DNA of 64,000 nucleotides from the NCBI RefSeq assembly GCF_007559005.1, contig NZ_CP041763.1, positions 2,078,463 to 2,142,462 on the forward strand, read 5' to 3'. Both the position numbers and the translations under genes were made by a program. Source of the DNA: Gordonia zhaorongruii (GTDB lineage: Bacteria; Actinomycetota; Actinomycetes; Mycobacteriales; Mycobacteriaceae). Shown piece after piece: positions 50,878 to 58,486 of this stretch. Under the pieces are notes generated by a model. That model was not told the DNA's origin. It did not search any database and saw nothing but the letters and a program-made list of their open reading frames with translations. How positions within the stretch are numbered: the first letter of the stretch is position 1; each line of letters begins with the position of its first letter.

Positions 50878-51813
50878 CTACCTGCTGTCGGCTTCAACCG
50901 CATGGGGCGGGGCGAGTCCCACCTCGAATGCCGCGTCGGCCATCGTGTCGACGAACCGGCGCACCGACTGCCGACCGGCGTCCCGCGCCCGGAACGTGAG
51001 CGACAGGTGACGCTCGAACGGGCCGGTGAGGGGAATCAGCTGCACCCCGGGCGGATGCGCTGCCGCCACCAGGTCGGACACCAGGGTCACCCCCAGCCCG
51101 GCTGCGACCATGGACAGCGCCGTCGACTGCTCTCCGACGACGTGCCGCACGTCGGGCTCGTAACCGGCACGCCGGCACGCGATCCGTACCGCGCGCCCGA
51201 AGTGCGACCGCGAGTCGGCGAGGATCCACGGATCCGGAGCCAACGACTCCAACGCCACCGGCTCGGGGCCGAGGGTCCCGGCCCGCACCGCCACGTACAT
51301 GTGCTCGACGGCGATCACCTGTCGCTCGAGCGCCGGAGTCCGCGGCATCGAGTAGTTCGAGTAGTCGATGACGAAAGACAGGTCGAGCGAACCGTCGCGT
51401 ACCGCTTCCGAGCCGGCTTCGGGCGCCAGCTCCACCGACCGCACCACGATCTCGGGAGACCGCTGCGCCAGCATTCGCAGTCCGGTCGGCAGCAGACCTG
51501 TCGCCACCGACGCCCACACACCGACGTGCAACGTCGCAGTTCCCCCGTTGCGAAGCGATTCGATCGCATTGCCCGCGTTCTCGACCGCACCGAGGATCGA
51601 CTCGGCGTGAGTGGCGAGCAGAACACCGGCCTCGGTGAGCACGATCCGCCGACCGTGCCGCTCGAACAGCTTCGAATCGGTCTCCCGCTCCAGCAGCGCC
51701 AGCTGCTGCGACACCGCCGACGTCGAGTAGTGGAGGGCATCGGCGACGGCCGTCACCGTGCCACGGTGCGCAAGCTCCCGTAGCAGTTTCAGGCGGTGCA
51801 GGGAAACCTCCAT
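50878..51813 (-). CDS. LysR-family transcriptional regulator
   Basis: A 311-residue LysR protein. The N-terminal helix-turn-helix reads LHRLKLLRELAHRGTVTAVADALHYSTSAVSQQLALLERE. The rest is the two-lobed effector domain (TLHVGVWASVATGLLPTGL, LVLASC-free periplasmic-binding fold). ATG 51813 is the family start. It is divergent from the Glu/Leu-type dehydrogenase (139-bp spacer), the usual layout for a LysR regulator and its target, and convergent with the D-2-hydroxyacid dehydrogenase. Confidence 0.9.
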   Translation of the reverse strand: MEVSLHRLKLLRELAHRGTVTAVADALHYSTSAVSQQLALLERETDSKLFERHGRRIVLTEAGVLLATHAESILGAVENAGNAIESLRNGGTATLHVGVWASVATGLLPTGLRMLAQRSPEIVVRSVELAPEAGSEAVRDGSLDLSFVIDYSNYSMPRTPALERQVIAVEHMYVAVRAGTLGPEPVALESLAPDPWILADSRSHFGRAVRIACRRAGYEPDVRHVVGEQSTALSMVAAGLGVTLVSDLVAAAHPPGVQLIPLTGPFERHLSLTFRARDAGRQSVRRFVDTMADAAFEVGLAPPHAVEADSR

Positions 51814-51952
51814 GCCCTGAACCCTAATCGGAAAATGTGAACGATGGTCTGCAACTTTCCTACCTGGACCGATCGACCGATACGGGCCGATCATAGAGGT
51901 ACAGGCACACCGTGGTGCTCTGGCTCTGTTCACCTGTTAGGAGGCGATGGAA

Positions 51953-53185
51953 ATGACACTCACCCCGATCAATCCAGCAGCGACCACGACGAGTGCACAG
52001 CTCCCCGTTCCCGCCGCGATCCCGGTCTCCGGACGTCGACGTCCTCCGTACCTTCGCATGGAGTGGGTCGACGAGGTCACCGGCGCCGTCGGCTATCTCG
52101 TCGTCGACACCCTCGTTCAGGGAATGGCGACCGGCGGCACCCGCATGCGTGCAGGTTGCACCATCGACGAGGTCGCCGACCTGGCACGCGGAATGTCCAA
52201 TAAGACAGCCGCTTTCGATCTGCCGATCGGCGGCGCCAAGGGCGGTATCGACTTCGACCCCAAGGATCCGCGTGCACTCGACGTCCTGACTCGCTTCTGC
52301 GACGCGATGCGGCCGTACCTCGACAACCACTGGGTGACCGCCGAGGACCTCGGTATCACCCAGGAGCAGATCGACACCGTGTTCGCACGCCTCGGAATGC
52401 GGCAGTCGTACCACGCTGCCATCGCCTGCTCGGCAGATCCGGAAGCGACGGCCGAACGCGTGATGGCCGGGCTTCACGCCGAAGCACCCGGCGGTCTCCT
52501 CGGCGATGTGATCGGCGGCTACGGAGTGGCTCAGGCCGCACTCGCCGCGGCCCGCGTGCGCGGATTGACGAACGATGCCACCTCGGTCGCCATCCAGGGC
52601 GTCGGCACGATGGGCGGCGGTGCTGCCTTCTACCTGCACGAGGCCGGTATGCGCGTGGTGGCACTCGCTGACGCCGTCGGGACACTGCACGACCCGGCGG
52701 GCCTCGACGTTCCGGCTCTCCTGAACTCGCGGAACGTCTACGGCGAGATCGACCGTGACTCCGTTCCCGCCGGCGTGCAGCAGCTGCCGCGCGATTCGGT
52801 ACTGAGCACCCGGTGCGACATCCTTATCCCGGCGGCCGTGTCGTACGCGATCACCAGCGAGAACAGCGCCTACGTGACTGCGCCGATCATCATCGAGGCG
52901 GCGAACGCGCCGACCACGGTGGACGCCGAGCTCGACTTGACGGCACGCGGGGTCGCGGTGATCCCGGACTTCATCGCCAACGCCGGCGCTGTCGCGTGGG
53001 CCTGGTGGCTGCTCCTCGGCTACGTGGGCGAGGACTACCTCGATTCGTTCGACCGGCTGCGCATGCAGATGGACGCCAAGGTGTCGACTCTCCTGCGCGG
53101 GTGGGATCCGGCCTCCGGCCCGATCCGCTGGGCGGCCGACGTCTCCGCCGTGGTCCGCAACCCGGCACCGCTCGTCGTGCCGTGA
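51953..53185 (+). CDS. Glu/Leu/Phe/Val dehydrogenase family enzyme
   Basis: A 410-residue amino-acid dehydrogenase. The substrate domain has GGTRMRAGCTIDEVADLARGMSNKTAAFDLPIGGAKGGI with the catalytic Lys. It also has VTAEDLGIT, and the Rossmann motif SVAIQGVGTMGGGAAFYLHEAG. IIIEAANAPTT and VIPDFIANAGAV are standard. ATG 51953 was chosen because AGGAGG ends eight bases before it; ATG 51947 would sit only two bases from it. It reversibly deaminates an amino acid to a 2-oxoacid. In this island it could recycle glutamate formed by the aminotransferase; specificity is not readable. Confidence 0.88.
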   Translation: MTLTPINPAATTTSAQLPVPAAIPVSGRRRPPYLRMEWVDEVTGAVGYLVVDTLVQGMATGGTRMRAGCTIDEVADLARGMSNKTAAFDLPIGGAKGGIDFDPKDPRALDVLTRFCDAMRPYLDNHWVTAEDLGITQEQIDTVFARLGMRQSYHAAIACSADPEATAERVMAGLHAEAPGGLLGDVIGGYGVAQAALAAARVRGLTNDATSVAIQGVGTMGGGAAFYLHEAGMRVVALADAVGTLHDPAGLDVPALLNSRNVYGEIDRDSVPAGVQQLPRDSVLSTRCDILIPAAVSYAITSENSAYVTAPIIIEAANAPTTVDAELDLTARGVAVIPDFIANAGAVAWAWWLLLGYVGEDYLDSFDRLRMQMDAKVSTLLRGWDPASGPIRWAADVSAVVRNPAPLVVP

Positions 53186-53202
53186 ATCGCAACGACACCC
53201 CC

Positions 53203-53445
53203 TTCGCCGGTTGAGTGAGACGCTGCGGTCTCCCTGGTTGAGCGAGGACGCTTCGATCTTGCTTCGCCGGTTGAGTGAGGACGCTGCTCTTGCTTCGCCG
53301 GTCGAGTGAGGACGCTGCTCTTCCTTCGCCGGTTGAGTGAGGACGCTGCTCTTCCTTCGCCGGTTGAGTGAGGACGCTGCTCTTCCTTCGCCGGTTGAGT
53401 GAGGACGCTGCGAGCGCAGCGAGCATCGACCCCGAATCGAAACCA
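53203..53445. repeat. 31-bp tandem repeat array
   Basis: Five units with an exact 31-bp period start at 53263, 53294, 53325, 53356 and 53387 (TTCGCCGGTTGAGTGAGGAC then GCTGCTCTTCC). Two degenerate units precede them at 53203 and 53234. The last unit ends in GAGCGCAGCGAG followed by a CGAAACC tail, like the end of the repeat at 1.3 kb. It fills the 289-bp spacer between the convergent amino-acid dehydrogenase and hemW genes, in which no gene is seen. Confidence 0.88.
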
Positions 53446-53474
53446 CCCGCGCACCCATCGGAGCCGCCACGGAA

Positions 53475-54698
53475 TCAGACCAGGATGTCGCGAACGACCC
53501 CGTCGGCGAGAAGGCGGCCGCGGTCGGTCAGCACGTAGGCGTCGCGGTCGCGCCGCAGCAGCCTGCCGGCCACGGCCACGTCGGCGCGGGCGCGTTCGGC
53601 GTCGTCGAGGATGCCGGCAGGTAGACCCTCGCGCATCCGCAGCCGGAGCATCACGGATTCGGTGTGCGCGTCCTCCGCCGACAGGATCTCCGACCCCGCG
53701 ACGGGCAGCGTCCCACCAGCCAAGGACGACGAGTACGTCGCCGGATGCTTCTGGTTCCACCAGCGCACCCCGCCCACGTGCGAGTGCGCTCCCGGCCCGA
53801 TCCCCCACCAGTCGTCGCTGCGCCAGTACGCCTCGTTGTGCCGGCACACCGAATCTGGAAGCGGCAGACCGGATTCCGAATCTGCGGTCGCCCAGTTCGA
53901 TACCTCGTACCAAGTGAGTCCGGCAGCCGAGAGTCGTGCGTCGAGCATCTCGTACCGCGCGGCCAGCACGTCGTCGTCGGGCATCGGGACCTCACCTCGA
54001 CGCACCTTCCGCGCGAACGCGGTGCCGTCCTCGACGATGAGCGCGTACGCCGACACATGGTCGATCGGCACCGACAGCACGGCATCGATGGAGGCGGCGA
54101 GGTCGTCGTCCGACTCGCCCGGCGTTCCATAGATCAGATCGAGGTTCACATGGTCGAACCCCGCCGCTGACGCCTCGCGCGCCGCGTCGAGAGCACGGCC
54201 CGGCGTGTGCTTGCGATCGAGGACCGACAGCACGTGAGTCGCGGCCGACTGCATGCCCAGCGAGATCCGCGTGTACCCCGCCTCCCGCAGTCGGGTGAAG
54301 AACTCCGGCGACGTCGACTCGGGATTCGACTCGGTGGTCACCTCGGCGCCGGCTGCCAGGTCGAACGAGTTCCGCACCGCGCCGAGGAGATCCGCGAGCC
54401 CATCGCCGCCCAGCAGCGACGGCGTGCCGCCACCGACGAACACCGTCGACACCGGACGCACGGGTGAGAGGAGCGACGCAGCCTGATCCAACTCCCGCCG
54501 CACCGCCTCCAGCCATGACTCCGGCGATGACGACGATCCCAGCTCGCCCGCCGTATAGGTGTTGAAGTCGCAGTAGCCGCACCGGGTCGCACAGAACGGC
54601 ACGTGCAGGTACAGGCCGAACGGCTGGTCCACGTCGACCGACGCGAACGCCGCTAAGGCATCGGAGGAGAGCACCTCGGGTGCGTGTCGCGTCGTCAC
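53475..54698 (-). CDS. hemW: radical SAM haem chaperone HemW
   Basis: A 407-residue radical-SAM protein. The [4Fe-4S] motif is CATRCGYCDF, preceded by GLYLHVPF, and GGGTPSLLG and SMGLQSA-like text (ISLGMQSA) are HemN-family marks. The second half includes YEVSNWA and HNEAYWRSDDWWGIGPGAHSH. The first-motif spacing (CxxxCxxC without the extra HemN Cys) fits HemW, which inserts haem into respiratory enzymes, rather than coproporphyrinogen oxidase. It corresponds to Rv2388c, upstream of the sulfite reductase cluster. The start is GTG 54698. Confidence 0.9.
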   Translation of the reverse strand: MTTRHAPEVLSSDALAAFASVDVDQPFGLYLHVPFCATRCGYCDFNTYTAGELGSSSSPESWLEAVRRELDQAASLLSPVRPVSTVFVGGGTPSLLGGDGLADLLGAVRNSFDLAAGAEVTTESNPESTSPEFFTRLREAGYTRISLGMQSAATHVLSVLDRKHTPGRALDAAREASAAGFDHVNLDLIYGTPGESDDDLAASIDAVLSVPIDHVSAYALIVEDGTAFARKVRRGEVPMPDDDVLAARYEMLDARLSAAGLTWYEVSNWATADSESGLPLPDSVCRHNEAYWRSDDWWGIGPGAHSHVGGVRWWNQKHPATYSSSLAGGTLPVAGSEILSAEDAHTESVMLRLRMREGLPAGILDDAERARADVAVAGRLLRRDRDAYVLTDRGRLLADGVVRDILV

Positions 54699-54706
54699 AC
54701 CTCAAT

Positions 54707-54728
54707 CATGACTCACACGTGCGTCATG
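54707..54728. promoter_or_regulatory. 22-bp dyad between hemW and the sulfur operon
   Basis: CATGAC (54707-54712) and GTCATG (54723-54728) are perfect arms with a partly symmetric interior containing CACGTG. It sits just outside the hemW start and 64 bp before the leader peptide ATG, suitable for a repressor or activator of the sulfite reductase operon. The regulator is unknown. Confidence 0.4.
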
Positions 54729-54791
54729 GGTTTAATCTCACAGTGAGGAAAAGTAATCGCAAGTAGACGGCCTGACGTCCGTCGTGGCACT

Positions 54792-54881
54792 ATGGACAGC
54801 GTGACTTCCCAAGGAGTGTGGCTCGCCGAACGGCGGCACATCGATCTCAAGCGCGTCAACAGCGCATTCTGTCGGCTCTAG
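54792..54881 (+). CDS. Cys-codon leader peptide of the sulfur operon
   Basis: A 29-codon frame from ATG 54792 (or 26 codons from GTG 54801). The body RRHIDLKRVNSAFCRL matches the pattern of actinobacterial leader peptides found before sulfur genes: an RRH-[IV]-DL-x-R core and a single Cys near the end. In mycobacteria such peptides act in cysteine-responsive attenuation, where ribosome stalling at Cys codons controls the downstream operon. Here the Cys codon lies inside the hairpin at 54871-54886. The sulfite reductase starts 136 bp after the leader stop. Confidence 0.78.
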   Translation: MDSVTSQGVWLAERRHIDLKRVNSAFCRL

Positions 54882-54886
54882 CCGAC
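54871..54886 (+). promoter_or_regulatory. attenuator-like hairpin over the leader stop codon
   Basis: GTCGGCT-ct-AGCCGAC is a perfect 7-bp stem. It begins two bases into the leader's Cys codon (TGT) and covers its stop. A ribosome stalled at or past Cys would prevent it from forming, as expected of an attenuation or translational switch. Confidence 0.55.
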
Positions 54887-55017
54887 GGCTCGGCCTTTCG
54901 AGAAGTCCTTTACCGGGTCCTCCCTGACCCGTGTCGGACGCCGATCTTCCGTCACCCCCCTGATTCAGCCCATTTCAGTCGTGCTGCGCTGCGCGCGGCA
55001 CGCTCTCAGGAGATCCA

Positions 55018-56745
55018 ATGACGATCACGTCAACCACGTCGACGGATGCCACCCCGGCCGCCGGCACCCCTGCCCCACCCAAGCGGGCACGCCCCAAGAA
55101 GCGTAGATCCGAAGGTCAGTGGGCCCTCGGTTACCGCACACCGCTGAACCCGAACGAGCAGAGCAAGCGCGACGACAACCCGCTGAACGTGCAGCGCCGC
55201 ATCATCGACATCTACTCGAAGACCGGATTCGACGGCATCGACAAAGCCGACCTGCGTGGCCGTTTCCGTTGGATGGGCCTGTACACCCAACGCGCCGAGG
55301 GCTATGACGGCACGTACAGCCACGACGACTACGCAGACGTCATCGAGGCCCCGTACTTCATGATGCGCGTGCGCACCGACGGCGGGCAGCTCAGCATTCC
55401 GCAGGTACGCGCGCTCGCCGGCATCTCCCGCGACTTCGCACGCGGTACCGCCGACGTCACCGACCGGCAGAACATCCAGTACCACTGGATCGAGATCGAG
55501 AACGTGCCGGAGATCTGGCGCCGGCTCGAGGAGGTCGGGCTGGAGAGCATCGAGGCCTGCGGTGACTGCCCCCGTGGCATGCTCGGGTCCCCGCTCGCCG
55601 GCCTCGCGGTCAACGAGGTCCTCGATGCGAGCCCTGCTCTCGCCGAGATCAAACGCCGCTACATCGGCAACCCCGAGTACTCGAACCTGCCGCGCAAGTT
55701 CAAGACCGCCATCTCCGGTCTGCAGGACGTGGTCCACGAGATCAACGACGTGTCGTTCGTGGGCGTGAACCATCCCGAGCACGGACCCGGCCTGGATCTG
55801 TGGGTCGGCGGCGGCCTGTCCACCAACCCGATGCTCGCGCAGCGGGTGGGCGCCTGGATCCCGCTCGACGAGGTCCCGGACGTGTGGGAAGGCGTCGTCG
55901 GCATCTTCCGCGACTACGGCTACCGCCGCCTGCGCTCCAAGGCGCGTCTGAAGTTCCTGATCAAGGACTGGGGGACGGAGAAGTTCCGCCAGGTCCTCGA
56001 AGACGAGTACTTGGGCCGAAAGCTGATCGACGGACCGGCGCCGGTGGCACCGAAGCAGCCGATCGACCACGTCGGCGTCACCAAGCAGAAGAACGGCAAG
56101 GTCGCGGTCGGGTTCTCCGCCGTGTCGGGCAGGCTCTCGGACACGATCCTCGACGCGGTGGCCGACTCCGCGGAGAAGGTGGGCAGCGACAGCGTCCGCC
56201 TCACTCCGTATCAGAAGCTGGTCGTCGTGAACGTGCCGGATGACAAGGTCGCCGAGCTCGACGCCGACCTGTCCGCGGTGGGACTGCAGTCGCGGCCGTC
56301 GAACTGGCGCCGCAACCTGATCGCCTGCACCGGCCTCGAGTACTGCAAGCTCTCGTTCACCGAGACTCGCAGCCGCTCCCAGCAATTGGTGCCGGAACTC
56401 GAGACGCGCCTGGCCGAGCTCAACGAGGGGCTCGACGTACCGATCACCATCAATTTCAACGGCTGCCCCAACTCGTGCGCCCGCGTGCAGGTCGCCGACA
56501 TCGGTCTCAAGGGTCAGCTGATCGACGACGGCGAGGGCCACCCCGTCGAAGGGTTCCAGGTGCACCTGGGCGGCAGCCTCGGCGCCGACATCGGGTTCGG
56601 CCGGAAGCTGCGTCAGCACAAGATCTACGCGTCCGAGGCCAACGATTACATCGAGCGTCTGGTCCGCAACTTCATCGCCGACCGCAACGACGGCGAGCGC
56701 TTCGCCGAATGGGCGACCCGCGCCGACGACGCCCAACTTCAGTAG
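55018..56745 (+). CDS. sir: ferredoxin-type sulfite reductase
   Basis: A 575-residue sirohaem and [4Fe-4S] enzyme reducing sulfite to sulfide. Cluster ligands are CTGLEYCKLSFTETR (C-x5-C) and NGCPNSCARVQVAD (C-x3-C). RFRWMGLYTQR and EACGDCPRGMLG correspond to the Tyr and Cys that cross-link in the M. tuberculosis homologue Rv2391. RQNIQYHWI is the siroheme-binding repeat. The N-terminal 35 residues are Lys/Pro/Ala-rich. AGGAG precedes ATG 55018. It heads the sulfur operon after the leader peptide. A nitrite reductase is the family alternative, excluded by context. Confidence 0.93.
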   Translation: MTITSTTSTDATPAAGTPAPPKRARPKKRRSEGQWALGYRTPLNPNEQSKRDDNPLNVQRRIIDIYSKTGFDGIDKADLRGRFRWMGLYTQRAEGYDGTYSHDDYADVIEAPYFMMRVRTDGGQLSIPQVRALAGISRDFARGTADVTDRQNIQYHWIEIENVPEIWRRLEEVGLESIEACGDCPRGMLGSPLAGLAVNEVLDASPALAEIKRRYIGNPEYSNLPRKFKTAISGLQDVVHEINDVSFVGVNHPEHGPGLDLWVGGGLSTNPMLAQRVGAWIPLDEVPDVWEGVVGIFRDYGYRRLRSKARLKFLIKDWGTEKFRQVLEDEYLGRKLIDGPAPVAPKQPIDHVGVTKQKNGKVAVGFSAVSGRLSDTILDAVADSAEKVGSDSVRLTPYQKLVVVNVPDDKVAELDADLSAVGLQSRPSNWRRNLIACTGLEYCKLSFTETRSRSQQLVPELETRLAELNEGLDVPITINFNGCPNSCARVQVADIGLKGQLIDDGEGHPVEGFQVHLGGSLGADIGFGRKLRQHKIYASEANDYIERLVRNFIADRNDGERFAEWATRADDAQLQ

Positions 56746-56753
56746 GAGTCACC

Positions 56754-57506
56754 ATGACCACCACGACCACCGGTGATCCCACCGGGACTAAGGACCTGGA
56801 CGAGTTGCGGGTGATCGCCGAGGACGGCGCCGCCCGTCTCGGCCCCGACGCCACCGCGGCCGCCCTTCTCCGCTGGACTGCCGAGACCTTCGGCGACGAC
56901 TTCATCATCGCCGCCAACATGCAGGACGCAGTCCTCATCGACGTCGCGAAGAAGGCCATCGACCCGGAGCTGCTCGGTGGCGCGAAGCTCAAGGCGCTGT
57001 TCCTGGATACGGGCTACCACTTCGCGGAGACCATCGGCACCCGCGATGCGGTGACCCACGTGTACGACCTCGACCTGGTCAACGTCACCCCCGAGCAGAC
57101 GGTGGCACAGCAGGACGAACTCGTCGGGAAGAACCTGTTCGCCGACGACCCGGCCGAATGCTGCCGCCTGCGGAAGGTGGTGCCGCTGCGCGGATCGCTG
57201 CGGCCGTACCGCGCCTGGGTGACCGGCATCCGCCGAGTCGAAGCACCCACCCGCGCGAGCGCCCCGCTGATCTCGTTCGACGAGGGGTTCGGTCTGGTGA
57301 AGATCAACCCGCTCGCCGCATGGACCGACGAAGAGTTCCAGCAGTACATCGACGACAACGGCGTCCTCGTCAATCCACTCGTGGATGAGGGCTTTCCGTC
57401 GATCGGGTGCGAGCCATGCACCATCAAACCGAAGGCCGGAGAAGATCCGCGCAGCGGCCGCTGGGCCGGGCGCACCAAGACAGAATGCGGGTTGCACGCG
57501 TCATGA
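56754..57506 (+). CDS. cysH: adenylyl-sulfate (APS) reductase
   Basis: A 250-residue PAPS/APS reductase-family enzyme. The PP-loop-like region gives IIAANMQDAVLIDVAKK and LFLDTGYHFAETIGTRD. It keeps all four cluster cysteines (ECCRLRKVVPL and IGCEPCTI) that bind [4Fe-4S] in APS-specific enzymes, and the C-terminal nucleophile KTECGLH. It therefore should reduce APS directly to sulfite. TAGGAG lies just before ATG 56754; the cysD start overlaps its stop (ATGA). Confidence 0.94.
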   Translation: MTTTTTGDPTGTKDLDELRVIAEDGAARLGPDATAAALLRWTAETFGDDFIIAANMQDAVLIDVAKKAIDPELLGGAKLKALFLDTGYHFAETIGTRDAVTHVYDLDLVNVTPEQTVAQQDELVGKNLFADDPAECCRLRKVVPLRGSLRPYRAWVTGIRRVEAPTRASAPLISFDEGFGLVKINPLAAWTDEEFQQYIDDNGVLVNPLVDEGFPSIGCEPCTIKPKAGEDPRSGRWAGRTKTECGLHAS

Positions 57507-58486
57507 CCACTGATACCTCACTCGACACCGATACTTCGCCCGACGCCGCTGCCTCCGTCGACCCCACCGTCGGCACGGAACCGGCCCGGACCGGCGAGTT
57601 CACCACTCTGGATGCGCTCGAATCCGAGGCGATCCACATCTTCCGCGAGGTCGCGGGCGAGTTCGAGCGGCCGGTGATCCTCTTCTCCGGCGGTAAGGAC
57701 TCCACCCTGCTGCTGCATCTGGCGCTGAAGGCCTTCTGGCCCGCGCCGCTGCCGTTCTCGCTGCTGCACGTGGACACCGGCCACAACCTCCCGGAGATCA
57801 TCGAGTTCCGCGACGAGATCGTGGAGCGCCACAACCTGCGTCTGCACGTCGCCAAGGTCGAGGACTACCTCGACGACGGCCGACTCACCGAGCGTCCCGA
57901 CGGGATCCGAAACCCGTTGCAGACCATCCCGCTGCTCGACGGCATCACCGAGAACCGCTTCGACGCGGTGTTCGGCGGCGCCCGCCGCGACGAGGAGCGC
58001 GCCCGAGCCAAGGAGCGGATCTTCTCGCTGCGCAACGCTTTCGGGCAGTGGGACCCGAAGCGTCAGCGTCCCGAGCTGTGGAACCTGTACAACGGCCGCC
58101 ACGCGCCGGGCGAGCACGTCCGCGTGTTCCCCCTCAGTAATTGGACCGAACTGGACGTCTGGCGCTACATCGCTCGCGAGCAGGTTCTGCTCGCACCGCT
58201 GTACTACGCGCACGAGCGCGAGGTGTACGAGCGCGACGGCATGTGGATGACATCCGGCCCGTGGGGCGGACCGCGCGAGGGCGAGACCGTGGAGACCCGC
58301 ATGGTGCGATACCGCACCGTCGGCGACGGTTCCACCACCGGTGCCGTCCTGTCGGATGCGACCACCAACGAGGCGGTACTCGCCGAGGTCGCCGCCTCCC
58401 GACTCACCGAACGCGGCGCCACCCGCGGCGACGATCGCGTCTCCGAGGCCGCCATGGAAGACCGCAAGCGCGAAGGATACTTCTGA
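57503..58486 (+). CDS. cysD: sulfate adenylyltransferase subunit 2
   Basis: A 327-residue ATP pyrophosphatase-type subunit that makes APS from ATP and sulfate with CysN. It has the PP motif PVILFSGGKDSTLLLHLA, LHVDTGHNLPEIIEFRDE, GARRDEERARAKERIFS and FPLSNWTELDVWRYI, and the C-terminus EDRKREGYF is typical. ATG 57503 overlaps the cysH stop, and the cysN ATG overlaps its own stop (TGATG), so the three genes are translationally coupled. Confidence 0.95.
   Translation: MTTDTSLDTDTSPDAAASVDPTVGTEPARTGEFTTLDALESEAIHIFREVAGEFERPVILFSGGKDSTLLLHLALKAFWPAPLPFSLLHVDTGHNLPEIIEFRDEIVERHNLRLHVAKVEDYLDDGRLTERPDGIRNPLQTIPLLDGITENRFDAVFGGARRDEERARAKERIFSLRNAFGQWDPKRQRPELWNLYNGRHAPGEHVRVFPLSNWTELDVWRYIAREQVLLAPLYYAHEREVYERDGMWMTSGPWGGPREGETVETRMVRYRTVGDGSTTGAVLSDATTNEAVLAEVAASRLTERGATRGDDRVSEAAMEDRKREGYF

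Noticed and set aside
53203..53445. CRISPR-like periodic array
   Set aside because: The 31-bp units follow one another directly with no unique spacers, and no cas genes are present; it is a simple tandem repeat.
51860..53470. 536-codon antisense frame opposite the Glu/Leu-type dehydrogenase
   Set aside because: It is the shadow of a conserved gene, and part of its translation is the 31-bp tandem repeat read in frame.
55030..56736. 568-codon antisense frame opposite sulfite reductase
   Set aside because: It is the complement of a conserved enzyme with no recognisable motif.
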